Origin: Vermamoeba vermiformis
Taxonomy: Eukaryota; Tubulinea; Echinamoebida
Reading direction: 5' to 3'
Assembly: GCA_045837725.1 (NCBI GenBank)
Contig: JBEWZL010000220.1
Span: 227,187-291,186 of the forward strand
DNA length: 64,000 nucleotides
Part shown: positions 44,809 through 55,056 of the stretch, one piece after another
How positions within the stretch are numbered: position 1 is the first letter of the stretch
How the letters are laid out: each line of letters opens with the position of its first letter
The notes under the pieces: generated by a model
Seen by the model: the letters and a program-made list of their open reading frames with translations, nothing else
Told to the model about the DNA's origin: nothing
Databases searched by the model: none
Position numbers and translations under genes: made by a program

Positions 44809-45081
44809 CTAAAGTTCTCCCACTGGAAAGAGCAGAATGGCCTCTTTTTTTCTAATAATAATTGAATCTTCTGGGCTTGTATTCCAATATTCTACGCCAT
44901 TTTCATTTAATAATTGGAGCCTTGTAGGGCATTCCCACGATTTTATGATCTTGTTTTGGAGCTCTGTAGGCAATTTGGTCACATCCAATTTACATTCGCT
45001 GATTTTTAGTTTACATAATGAGCTGAGTGCGAGAATATTCGGTCTAATCTCTATAAATGCATATATTGTCGTGTTGTTCAT
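44809..45081 (-). CDS. Small SOCS-box-like protein
   Basis: This is a single open frame of 90 codons. The middle reads LALSSLCKLKI, which fits the BC-box pattern (A/P/S/T)LxxxCxxxI for Elongin C, followed 10 residues later by LPTELQNKIIKSW, which resembles the LPxP cullin box that completes a SOCS box. The rest is short and unrecognised, so it may be the last exon of a longer gene or a truncated receptor. The similarity to the C-terminus of the LRR paralogues (SLCKMRI) and to the gene at 48.3 kb (LSSLCIVKI) is notable. Confidence 0.45.
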   Translation of the reverse strand: MNNTTIYAFIEIRPNILALSSLCKLKISECKLDVTKLPTELQNKIIKSWECPTRLQLLNENGVEYWNTSPEDSIIIRKKEAILLFPVGEL

Positions 45082-45340
45082 GTGTTTTCCTGTGCAGTAT
45101 CTGGTGGAGAGTAATTTTTTTTTTCAGTCCATTTTTGACCCGAGATCAAGCCCCCACGCCGGGCTTGACCCAATAATTGACACAATTAATCAGTTGAGGT
45201 AGTACATATGCATTATGAACGTTTTACAGTATGAAAATGATCGGCTTCAAATTAGAGTGAAATTTGTGTTTTCCGGGATTTATTTACAAGTGAGTGTTCG
45301 CAGGTATTTAAATAATATTAATATTATTATTTAAATAATA

Positions 45341-47773
45341 TTAATACAGTAAGTCTTTTTTCAAAGTAATGAATTTGATCGCTTTGTTAACAGCGTTCTT
45401 TGCAGACTGCTCGTAGAACATATTGAACGCTGCATCAGTGCACTCTCCAATCACTTGCGTCAATTGTTTTCTGACGGGCTCGTTTTTGCCGCTTTTTTCG
45501 TTGATATAAACAACAGGCTTATCCATCAAGTTCGCTATAATAGTCGCATGCAATCGATCTGTTACGATGATCTTAGCGCGACTGAACAAATTTACGGCAA
45601 TTTGCAGTCTGTATTCGGGCGCAATATCCATATTTTCTTCCTTCTTTTCTTTCAAAATTAATCTATTCGGAAATACTCTCGAATAATTATACCAAACGAA
45701 TTCTTCGCTGTCCTGGTACACCGGGTATCCCTTAAAAGGAAAATCCCAAGATTCAGCGTATAGACCTTGTTCTTCAATCGTGCCAAGTAGTGACTTAATA
45801 TCGCTGTTCGATTGTGTTCCTTCGTCGTCTCGGCGGAACAACAGCAAGATGTCAATGTACGGCTGCGAGTTCGGGAAGGTAGGACCAATCATCCAAGTCG
45901 TGTCAGGCACGTACATCACATTGGCTGTCGTGAAATGTTTCTTCGCGAAATCGATCGATCCTTGGTCTTGCAACAAAATTGTCAATTTTTCGTGTAAATT
46001 GAATGCTTCAATTTGGTCCGCGAGAAGTGTTGGATCTGATGTGCCGTAGTTAATGATATCAGGCATAATCACTACTGGGTTGTATTTAAACATATCGACG
46101 ACTCTAGTCTTCAGTCGAGCTCTGTCAGCTGAATCGTCGTTCATTGTTCCGCCGCCAGTCAAGAAAATTGTTCCGTTTCTCATATGCTGATCTCGATACT
46201 AGGCACGATCTTGATTAGTATAATATTACGGAGTATATATACTTTGGTGTTCAGCTTACTCTCTTCAAGTTCGTGGTGCTATTGAGTTCCCAAGCAGCTT
46301 CAAATCGAGCGGGAAATTGTCCGTACACGTGCCACAACTTCTCTTGTCCGAGCCACACTACGGCGTCGGTAATGTTGTAATTGTACGCGTAGTCCATGGC
46401 TGTAAAGTTGGCGTATCGGACGATCAACGACGTGACTTGCTTGATGATGTACTGCCGTGTCTTGTGCATGCATTGGTACCGCTGTTCTTGTCGTGCAATC
46501 TCCCCGGGAGATATGTCGTATTGAATGTCAGTGTAATTGTATCGCGACTCTTCAAACAGATCTGCAAATGGAGATGTTGTCGAATTTGACTTATTCTCTT
46601 CGACATTAAACACCACGGAATTTATCGTGGATGAGCTGTAACCGACCAATAATAAGAAGGCAAATCCTATGACTGCAACGGTCTTGACATTCGATATAGT
46701 GTCGTTTGCACGAGCCGATTGAATGTTGTTGTGATGACTTTCGTTGACCACGGGAGTTGTCAGGTACGCGCCAGTGATGAACATTGCAGCTGCTATTATC
46801 GACTGAGGCGTGACTGTAGTGGCGTTCATAGCGACAGATATGACTAAGGCGACGAGTACTAGCAATGCAGAAGTTGTTTCGCGGAAAGAGTGCTTCGGGA
46901 TCTGATCCGCCAAGCGGTTTTTGCCGAATAAGAGAGCTCCGACAACCAGGGCTTTTATGGACAAAGATGGCAAAGAATCCGCTGGCAGTTTGACCAAATA
47001 TAAGCGTTCGCTATTATTAACCCATACCAATAAGGATAAGACAAAAGCCACAATTGATCCAAAAATCTCGGATTGGAGATGCGATCTTTCGGCATTGGGA
47101 TTTCGTCGTTGGGTATTGATGGCATTCAAATCGGATGATGCCACGCTCCATATAACAGCAGCAAAGAACGGCAAGCCTCCAAAAGTGAAGTGAGAAGTGT
47201 ACAGGATGTAGCATCCAACCGAAACAATTAAAAATGCGATGCCGTTACGAAGGGTGAACTTGATTTGCGTGGATTTGGCCATAATATTGATGAAGAACAT
47301 CGACAAAAGCTAAAAAGATACGAAGGTCAGATTTGGTGTAACGGTATGAGGTACATCCGGATCACAAAACTAAAGTAAAGCTTCGAAATTTATCCGAATG
47401 GGACTCATTAATATAAGCATCATTAATAAGTCATATTTAACGTTACAAACTCGTGCAAATGTAATTTAAAGTTGGATGAACGTACCTGTACCAGAACGAA
47501 GGAAATTAAATTCGGATCCTTCAGCGCAAAATTTAGAAAAATTATATCTAGAGCTGTATAAGCAACGTGGTGCATGGAGGGCTGAACAGGATGCTCTGCT
47601 GAGGTTGTTGGCGTCATCATCCAAAGTTGCGCCAATCCAAAAACAGCCAAAGTTGCCGAAACCACGATTGATAAGAGCAATGGGGTGGCCATAGTAGATA
47701 AGAAATTATAGGACAAAAGCAGCCGTCCGACGCCCACGGCAAAAAGAGAACCGAAAGCCAATACTCGATCCAT
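45341..47773 (-). CDS. Membrane-anchored polysaccharide pyruvyl transferase-like protein (copy B)
   Basis: There are three exons (47486-47773, 46259-47310, 45341-46186) with the same intron positions as copy A. It starts MDRVLAFGSLFAVGVGR, close to copy A's MDRFFALASLTSTGVGR, and keeps the same series of hydrophobic segments. The transferase half has GTIFLTGGGTMNDDSADR, PTFPNSQPYIDILLLFRR and KIIVTDRLHATIIANLMDK. Shared introns with clearly diverged sequence point to an old inverted duplication. Function as for copy A. Confidence 0.82.
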
Positions 47774-48348
47774 CCGTTCCGATTACGATAGATACAAATA
47801 TGAGCTCGGTCAGGGTTTGGTATTAGTTAATAATATGCTGCTAATACCTGATAAATATAAAAGAAAAATGTTCGGCAATCAGTTTTGGTAATTTGCGTTT
47901 TATTAAATTTATTCGTGGGAAGGAAAAATCACAACGTCAACCGCCATAAGCACTTGAAACCAATGCACAACCTCAATGAGTTAAAACTAACATAAAGCAG
48001 GTCACCAAGGCAATACAGCTCTTGAGCAAAAGGCGGCTGAATTTTGACGGAAAGTAGCGCTGGAGTAGCAGATCACTAATCGTTCGCAAGAATAATTCTC
48101 GTTGCCATAGAATTAATTAAGATAGTCGACATATGAAATGCTACTTTCTATTTTTAGTACTACCGGACCAAATTAACGTCTCGTTTTCGGCATGGTGCTA
48201 ACCATGCGGTATGTGGTCGATCATTATCGATATAATAATTGCATAATAATATAATAATAACAATTCTGATAAATTTCTCTTAATTAGTTAAAAAAGAAGC
48301 CATCGCCGGCACTTTGTCTAGATCGTTCGTGCATTCCTTATTAACACA
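47774..48348. promoter_or_regulatory. Divergent intergenic region
   Basis: This 575-base AT-rich stretch separates copy B of the pyruvyl transferase and the next plus-strand gene. It contains A/T runs near 48.24 kb. No open frame or structured RNA is recognised. Confidence 0.4.
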
Positions 48349-50230
48349 ATGGGAGATAATTTTGACAATTTCTTAGAACAATTAGAGCCATTTGACGACG
48401 TTCAGGTACATAATTAATCACCTTGCTTTATCTGTAATTTGATGGCAGATCTGTCAAGTTTGTCGGCTTTGTAAAAGCTCAGTTTCCAATGGTGAAATTA
48501 ATATTAATTACTATAAAATGATGTGCATATCTTATTTTGTTTTCTAATTTAAGAAATTAATTTTAACAGGATGAAGACGGCGAGAATAACTTTACCGGTC
48601 AGTTGGGGTGGATAATATGCAAATTTTATTATAGAGATCTTATTTATTAACAATATTTGATTAAATCAGGAAGCAATTTTGTTCAAGAAGACGAGATCAA
48701 ATCCGTTAATCGCTTCAAAACGCTTGATAACTCACCTCCACCGTTATCCTCGCTTTGTATTGTTAAAATAACCTCATGGATGAACGAGGCTGCCTGTCCT
48801 TCTTCCTACGGTCTTGCCCTCAAAGTCTTCAACAACATCCCACTTGCTCGTGTTCAAAAATTCTATCAACAACGAGTTAAACTGTTGCCAGATGATCTTC
48901 AAGCTAAATTAATATCGCAGCTCTCATTTACAACGCTCAAATGCATTTACCAAGATTCAATTTGGGACGTGGATCCGATCACCCTTGCCGGAAGGTAAGC
49001 TCCACGAATATTTTGCTTAATAGTGATAAATATTAACATGGTATTCGAATAGTATTAAGCAAGAAGAAGACATGCTTCGTTATTTGTATTGGAAGAATCC
49101 TACAGATCCGCTGCTGAGGGAGTTCGAGAAGACACTCATACTCGACGTGTTCGGCGATAAAAGAATATGGCAACTTTTAAATAGCAAGCACCTCCCGCCT
49201 ACTAACAATGTACGAAATATCACTTAGTTATAAGCATTCTAACGGATGTGACTGTAGTTCAAAGACGCACTCGTGCAATCCTACTTGAAAGAATGTTTTA
49301 ACTACAAGTTCTGCGGAAAAGATCAATTCATGAAAACTTTTCATGAAATGACGAACGGGTGTCTGAACAAGTTGAATTGGAATAATGTGCTTGTTGTCGG
49401 TGGATCCGTTCTTAAATCACTCCGACACGAGATCAAAAAAATCGGAGAGCCACATTACCGATACGGACAATATAATACGTCTGATATTGATATCTATATT
49501 TATGGATTATCAAAAGAGCAATCACAAGCAAAAGTTGAAGAAATTTACAAATCCGTTTCATTGTGCTGGAAAAAGCCCGTTGGAATTTTCAAAACAGCAA
49601 ATACGATCACCCTAGTTTCAGATCACTCTTTTAGAAACATTCAAATTATCCTTAGGTACGTCGTTGAGCTCCTTATGTGAAATCCAGATCTGATTTTTTT
49701 GCAGCACTTACGCATCCCCTTTGGAAATTTTGTTGGCCTCTGATATGAATTCATGTTCGAGTAAGTATATGAATGATTTTACAATGTAATTGCTTGTAAT
49801 AACAATAATTTGCAGTTGGATTTAATGGCAGTACAGTGCTCACAATTCCACGGTAACGCTTATGCGGACTCACTTTTCGACGAATTTTCTGACAAATTAT
49901 TGCAGGTTTTTGTTCGGAGCGATGTATGGCTCTAATATGCTCGACAGCAGTACTAAATTTGGAACAAAATTGCGGTGGGAGCGACTTGCTAAGTACTTCC
50001 ACAGAGGCTACAACATCGTGTCTCCGTTACACATTCGCGTTCATGGCAACGGCTCATTCAGTGCGTGATACAAATACTAGCTCTAAATTAAGCTTAAAAT
50101 AGTTGAAATATTCGCAAAGAATGCCGGATCGCGTTGTTTCTAATAATTTTTTTTTGCAGATTCGGAGGAGCGGATCGACAAAAATATTTCGCAGTCGACT
50201 GTAACAATAAAATTACGTTTTTCAACATAG
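48349..50230 (+). CDS. Nucleotidyltransferase-like protein with SOCS-like box
   Basis: The gene has about seven or eight exons, from MGDNFDNFLEQLEPFDD to a stop at 50228-50230 after TIKLRFST. The N-terminal third has PPLSSLCIVKI, a good BC-box match, and LLPDDLQAKLISQL, a cullin-box-like segment. The centre has VLVVGGSVLKSL and, 30 residues on, SDIDIYIYGLSKEQ. A GGS followed by DxD is the signature of nucleotidyltransferase folds. The end (EILLASDMN, TVLTIPRFLFGAM, LRWERLAKYFHRGYNI) matches a family I associate with fungal and giant-virus ankyrin proteins, though no ankyrin repeats are seen here. An Elongin/cullin adaptor with a nucleotidyltransferase-like domain is the reading; activity is unproven. 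Confidence 0.6.
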
Positions 50231-50780
50231 AACGACCACACTTATATCTTAAAGTTATATTTCTGTACAAAGTGGTCCCTGAATTGACGGCAATTGATGC
50301 GAAGTGCCGTAACTTTTGGTTGGTAAGCCAGATGCTGGATTTGTTTTTTCTGATCTTCGCATCACAACAAAATTAACGACTAATTCCATCGCGATAAATC
50401 ATAATATTAATAATAGAGTGCCTCGTAAGCAATTACAAGCACTTTTGAATTATTTTGAATTATTTTTTAAAATTAACGCCTCCGATCTGTTCGGCCATTG
50501 TGCTGCAACTATTCGGGTCGTACTTTCGATTTGTAACACTCTTATTAATACAATCTTATTGATAGGTGTGCGACTTCATATTGAGAAGATTTTGTACAGG
50601 CGATTTAGGGGACCCGGACTCTATTGTTTGAGTTTTTTCTGCCATCTTTGTAAACAAATTCCAGTAAATTTCGCACAATAGTGGTGAGTTATTATCACTT
50701 TATACATGGCTAATGATTACTCAGTTTATTTTTGATGTGTTAGATCCGAACCACACGCGACCTCGAAAAGTGCCTCGGCA
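50231..50780. other. Spacer upstream of the protease-transposase gene
   Basis: An open frame at 50316-50681 has mixed hydrophobic content but no recognisable domain. A GTGAGT donor at 50683 and a TTAG acceptor at about 50744 suggest a leader intron of the downstream gene. Five TTAA or TTAAC sites occur; none could be paired confidently with a transposon end. Confidence 0.35.
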
Positions 50781-53718
50781 ATGGCCAAAGTAGTAAACCT
50801 TGGTGCCACATGCTACATTAGCAGTTCTTTACAGCTATTATTTAGTATTGAAGCTTTCCGTGAGCTTGTTATATCATCAAAACCTACACACAAACTTGCG
50901 ATTGAATTTCGACAGATTATCACACTTATGAAGAGTAATAAAACAATTCATATCGAACCATTAACAAGGCTATTGAAAATATCAAAAGCAAGCTACCAAA
51001 AAGAACACCGTGATTTACAAGAGTTTCTGCTCAATTTATTGGACAAGTTAACTGAAGACTCTGAGTTCAAGCGAATTATAAAGCAAGTTTTTGGTGGTGC
51101 CTTACAACGTAATGGTTCAGAATTAATGGAGCCTTTTATAGGTACAAATGACTGCTGCAACTCGACTTAATTTCAATTGACTTTATAATTTAGATATTTC
51201 AATTCCAGTTGCCCCCGGCAATGTTGTGGACAGTTTAGTTCAACTTTTCAGCAGTGTACATAACATTTGCATAAGACTTGGATTTTAACTTATTCAATGA
51301 TAAGGACTGGGGTTCACACAAATTTTTGACATTCCCCACTGCATTAGTCCTCCACCTTAAGCGTTTTGATAATCTGGGCAACAAGAATGAAGCGAAGTTT
51401 CACTTCAAGTCAACTCTAGTTATTCCAGCAAAGCTCAGTTGTAGTGGTCATGCAGAGACCTACCAACTCAAATCAATAATAGTGCACCAAGGAACTGCTA
51501 AACAGGGTCACTACGTAACCTACAGCCTTGCGAACAACCAATGGCTTGAACTCAATGATGCAGTCGTCTCAAAGGTAGTCAAAGTATGCCATTTTGCAGG
51601 TTCTAACCTCAATGTAGGCTCCCAAAGACTTCATGCAGAGGTTATTTGAGGGAATTGCAAGTGCTTATATCTTAGTGTACTGCACACAGCGTATTTCATC
51701 CCCAACCAAGTCCAGACCCACACGAATTATTGGAAATGAATCACAGCAATTTAATGATTTTATGGAATGGGACTCAACATCATGTCAAAGTGATCCAATA
51801 GAGATATCAGATAGTGAATATGAAGCAAACGAAAGTGATGATATGAGTGAATCAATTGAAGAAGATAATGAAGAGACATCAGAAGTCGCAAGTCCTGCAG
51901 CAGTGAAAGAAGGTATTGATTTCTCATTCATTAATCATTTTGATAACCATTACTGGCAGCTAAACTTCAAGCAAAACTGTCTGGGTGGAAAAACGATGGG
52001 AGTAAATTCAAGCCCAAAACTTCTCAACCATTGACAAACCCAGGACCAAAGCACCAGCTCATCTTAACAAAAATTAATGCAATACGTCATCAACTGGGAA
52101 AGCCAAAACTGTCTTCAACACTACGTGTCACAGAGCTTGACTGTTACTTACTTATGATGAATGACATAATTGAACATATTGAAAAAACAACAGATGCAAA
52201 TCTGCACATCAAAGCAGTCGATTTGCGCGCTTATCTTGGTGTTAGAATTGCACAACAATTATTGCCAGGTCATTCTGTTGATGACTCTTGGGCCTCCTTT
52301 TTGCATTCACGCGCCATGTGGGGCAACAGGTGGATTGCTAAAACAATGCTAAAAGATGAATTCAAGTTTATACACCGGAACAAAAAGTAAGTTCGTTGTT
52401 CACTCACTGTAATGGTTCTTACCTTTGGTCTTAGGTATGATGTGTACTTTGTTTGGGCAGCTCTGAATCAAACCTACTCAGAAATATGGGTGCCATTCAG
52501 CCACCTTGCTTTAGATGATAAAGCAAATGCTTGGAAAGGAAGGTCAATTTACAAGATTTACAGATTACGCAAGCCATTCCCTTGGGCAATGTTAGAATAT
52601 GTCATTATTGATGAAAGTGGATGGATGTCTGGCTTCATTCCTCGATATGGACTGTTTGCTACCATAACAGACAAGTTCAAGAAATGGCGAGAGTTATATC
52701 ACGCCTTCAAAACAGGTCAACTTTCGCAAAGACCTCTACCATTTAAAACAATGTTTCCACGAGCATCAAAGACAAATTTCGATTTGGAAAAAGCCGTCAG
52801 TTTTTTATTGTCAAGACTCCCTGACAAACAAAGGCACGTTTATGACTTTATTAGAGAACCCACAAATTATGAAGAATGGAACAATCTGACAACTCGAAAC
52901 TTATCACACTATCATGTATTTTGTGACAGAGAGTTTTCCTCACTATGGCAGCACCTGCAAAAGCACAATATTGGATACACTGTTGGCATTATTGGAACAT
53001 CACACCCTAACCTGTTTCAAAACAACCTTGCTCATTGTTTACAGCCAGGACAATGGCGCAGCTTAACAAACGACTCAGATATCATCATGTCATTCTATGA
53101 CCCTCAAGGCAAGACCTGTCACTGGGCTAGTAATCGAGGAACAGCAGCCTCAATTTCTGAAAAAGTAATTGATGGAAACAAAAAGAAAAAGCTTGCATAC
53201 TCTGCTCCCCACTTGGTGCAACAATATCGGACATACTTCAGTTCTGTGGATAAGCATAACTCCAAAGCCAAGAAGTTTAAGTGGCCCTACCGGATTCGAA
53301 AAGTAACAGAGCGCTTAGTATTTGCAGATTGGGAGCGCTCTGCTCAAGTTCAGGCAGAAACACTCTTCAAAAGACTCACCAACAGTGATATTCCTGCCAA
53401 GAAATTTCTTGCCAATTTAGCGCGCTCCCTGGTAGAGGAATTCCAATCAAAAAGGAAACGAAACTACACAATAGAAGCGTTAGATCTTGTGCGCGCCAGT
53501 GGAAAGCATAATCCATACACCCACACCTGTGCGTACGAATTTGGCAACTCCAAGCGTTGTTTCTTTTGTCAAACTCAAAAGATATCTTCTTCTACACTGT
53601 AAGTATGTGTAGGTGTACTTTTGTCAAACTAATTAATTGCCTTAGCTACAAGTGCATTCAGTGCAAAGTTGCCTTACACAAGAAGTGCTGGAAGAAATTC
53701 AAAGGTGTAAATCTTTAA
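50781..53718 (+). CDS. Ubiquitin-specific protease fused to piggyBac-type transposase
   Basis: Exons joined by eye: 50781-51141, 51194-51253, 51276-51583, 51639-51912, 51960-52386, 52435-53598, 53646-53718. The first ~290 residues are a C19 (USP) peptidase: Cys box VNLGATCYISSSLQ, core TFPTALVLHLKRFDN, and His box KQGHYVTYSL. An acidic linker (SDSEYEANESDDMSES) follows. Then a complete piggyBac-like transposase: HLALDDKANAWKGRS with the first Asp, VFCDREFSSLWQHL with the second, IIMSFYDPQGKTCHW with the third, SSVDKHN with the fourth, and a C-terminal Cys/His-rich finger (RCFFCQ, YKCIQCKVALHKKCW). No break is seen in the transposase, so this may be a recently active plain DNA transposon or a domesticated copy. 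Low RGATCY content sets it apart from host genes. Confidence 0.8.
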
Positions 53719-53756
53719 GTTTTGTACAAGGAGTTATCAGTTAACTATTGTGTGAA

Positions 53757-54028
53757 TAGCATGTAACACGTTGTGGTGTAGCATGAGCACGAAAGTGCCT
53801 GAGGCGGCTTTGACGCAAAAAACCTCGTGTGTAGGCACTGAGAGTTTGGGGATAGTCAGCTTGCTTCAGATTTATTCACATAATCACCTGCTAGGCTAAC
53901 TGTTAGTAGCATGTAACACGTTGTGGTGTAGCATGAGCACGAAAGTGCCTGAGGCAGCTTTGACGCAAAAAACCTCGTGTGTAGGCACTGAGAGTTTGGG
54001 GATAGTCAGTTTGCTTCAGATTTACTCA
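53757..54028 (+). repeat. Two tandem copies of a ~122-base unit, period 150, downstream of the transposase
   Basis: Copy 1 is 53757-53878 and copy 2 is 53907-54028; I count three mismatches. Each unit holds an inverted repeat, AGTGCCTGAGG (53794 and 53944) against CCTC then AGGCACT (53833 and 53983), and a GCAC-GAAA-GTGC hairpin. The spacers are also weakly similar. It starts 39 bases after the transposase stop, so it could be the element's subterminal binding region, or a structured RNA. Confidence 0.7.
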
Positions 54029-54409
54029 ACAGACGATAGCCTGGGCTACTATTGAGCTTATTTATGAGAAATGGGAGCAGCCATGTCCAAATTCTGGTAC
54101 GTCTACCGTGTAGACTTCCAGTTGGTTAAGGAATATAATTAAAAGATCTGTCAATTTTTTCATCAGATTATTAGTAACTCAAATATGCATCTATTTATTA
54201 ATGACATAATATTGGTGATCGATCCTCGATCGTATTAATTTTCCGAATTTTCTTGAATCAAAATTAAATTTCAAAAAATTGGTTTAACGACAATTATTTT
54301 AAAGGCGCCATCCTATCAGCATACACTATCGCTATAATCAACGATTATATATGCACGCCTCTTCTACATAAGTACTATAAAAAGCCTCGTACTCAGTCGT
54401 TAACACCAC
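54029..54409. other. AT-rich spacer after the repeat
   Basis: No gene is seen. A TATAAAAA sequence near 54376 lies about 35 bases upstream of the next ATG and could be its promoter element. The right end of the transposon probably lies here, but no terminal inverted repeat was identified. Confidence 0.35.
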
Positions 54410-54631
54410 ATGAAAGTCGATTATTGTCTTGGACAAGTAAGATCTGTTCGCAAACTCCATAATATGATTTCAAATCAATACTTTAACTATATATCAATAG
54501 CATATATTGTTCTTGGCACGTTCGGCATCGCTGCTGGCAAGATCTGGGGCATCGTGCACGGATTGGGCATAATTGCGCTTATCAGATTCGCATTCAAAAC
54601 CGCTCGGAAAATCCGCGAGGGCATTCATTGA
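54410..54631 (+). CDS. Small membrane protein of unknown function
   Basis: This is a single open frame of 73 codons. The C-terminal two thirds read YIVLGTFGIAAGK and WGIVHGLGIIALIRFAF, two short hydrophobic helices rich in Gly, followed by a basic end KTARKIREGIH. The Gly-rich helices and basic tail are like small subunits of mitochondrial membrane complexes, but I cannot assign it. A GTAAG-like sequence follows codon 9, so splicing is possible; the spliced frame looks worse, so I keep it unspliced. Confidence 0.5.
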   Translation: MKVDYCLGQVRSVRKLHNMISNQYFNYISIAYIVLGTFGIAAGKIWGIVHGLGIIALIRFAFKTARKIREGIH

Positions 54632-55056
54632 TAGACACTAGGAGCACTATATACTATACCCAAATATATATTGACGACCACGCTTGTTCTCGAATCCACC
54701 TTTTGTTCGACAATCCGTATTCATAGCTAATAAGATATTAATGACTTTTGTAATATATGTATAATATTATTTCGTATATAATCAACCTCTGTACGCGTAA
54801 TTAAGATTCTTAACTTTCGCTGGATTCGGCATCCGGTTCGCAGAACGAAAGTAAAATAATACTGCTTTACTATAATACGATTCGTCTGAATATTACAAGG
54901 ATATTTGTGTCAACAGCATCTTGGGTATTAAATCCCCAAGCAAAGAGTCGAGAGATCGAATTGGAATGGTGTTCCAAATCCGCATTGCTACATCCGGTAA
55001 TAATTTGGCTTGATCGACATTGCCTGACTGGTGAATGAGAAATATGGGATTAATTA
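54632..55056. other. AT-rich intergenic stretch
   Basis: It is downstream of two convergent genes and has TA-rich runs. No open frame, repeat or RNA gene is recognised. Confidence 0.4.

Noticed and set aside
50316-50681. Open frame between the nucleotidyltransferase-like gene and the protease-transposase
   Set aside because: Low-complexity, mixed hydrophobic sequence without a recognised domain; it may be partly leader sequence.
53757-54028. CRISPR-like array or hammerhead ribozyme
   Set aside because: There are only two long units with a 28-base spacer, and no CUGANGA core in the right order with GAAA.
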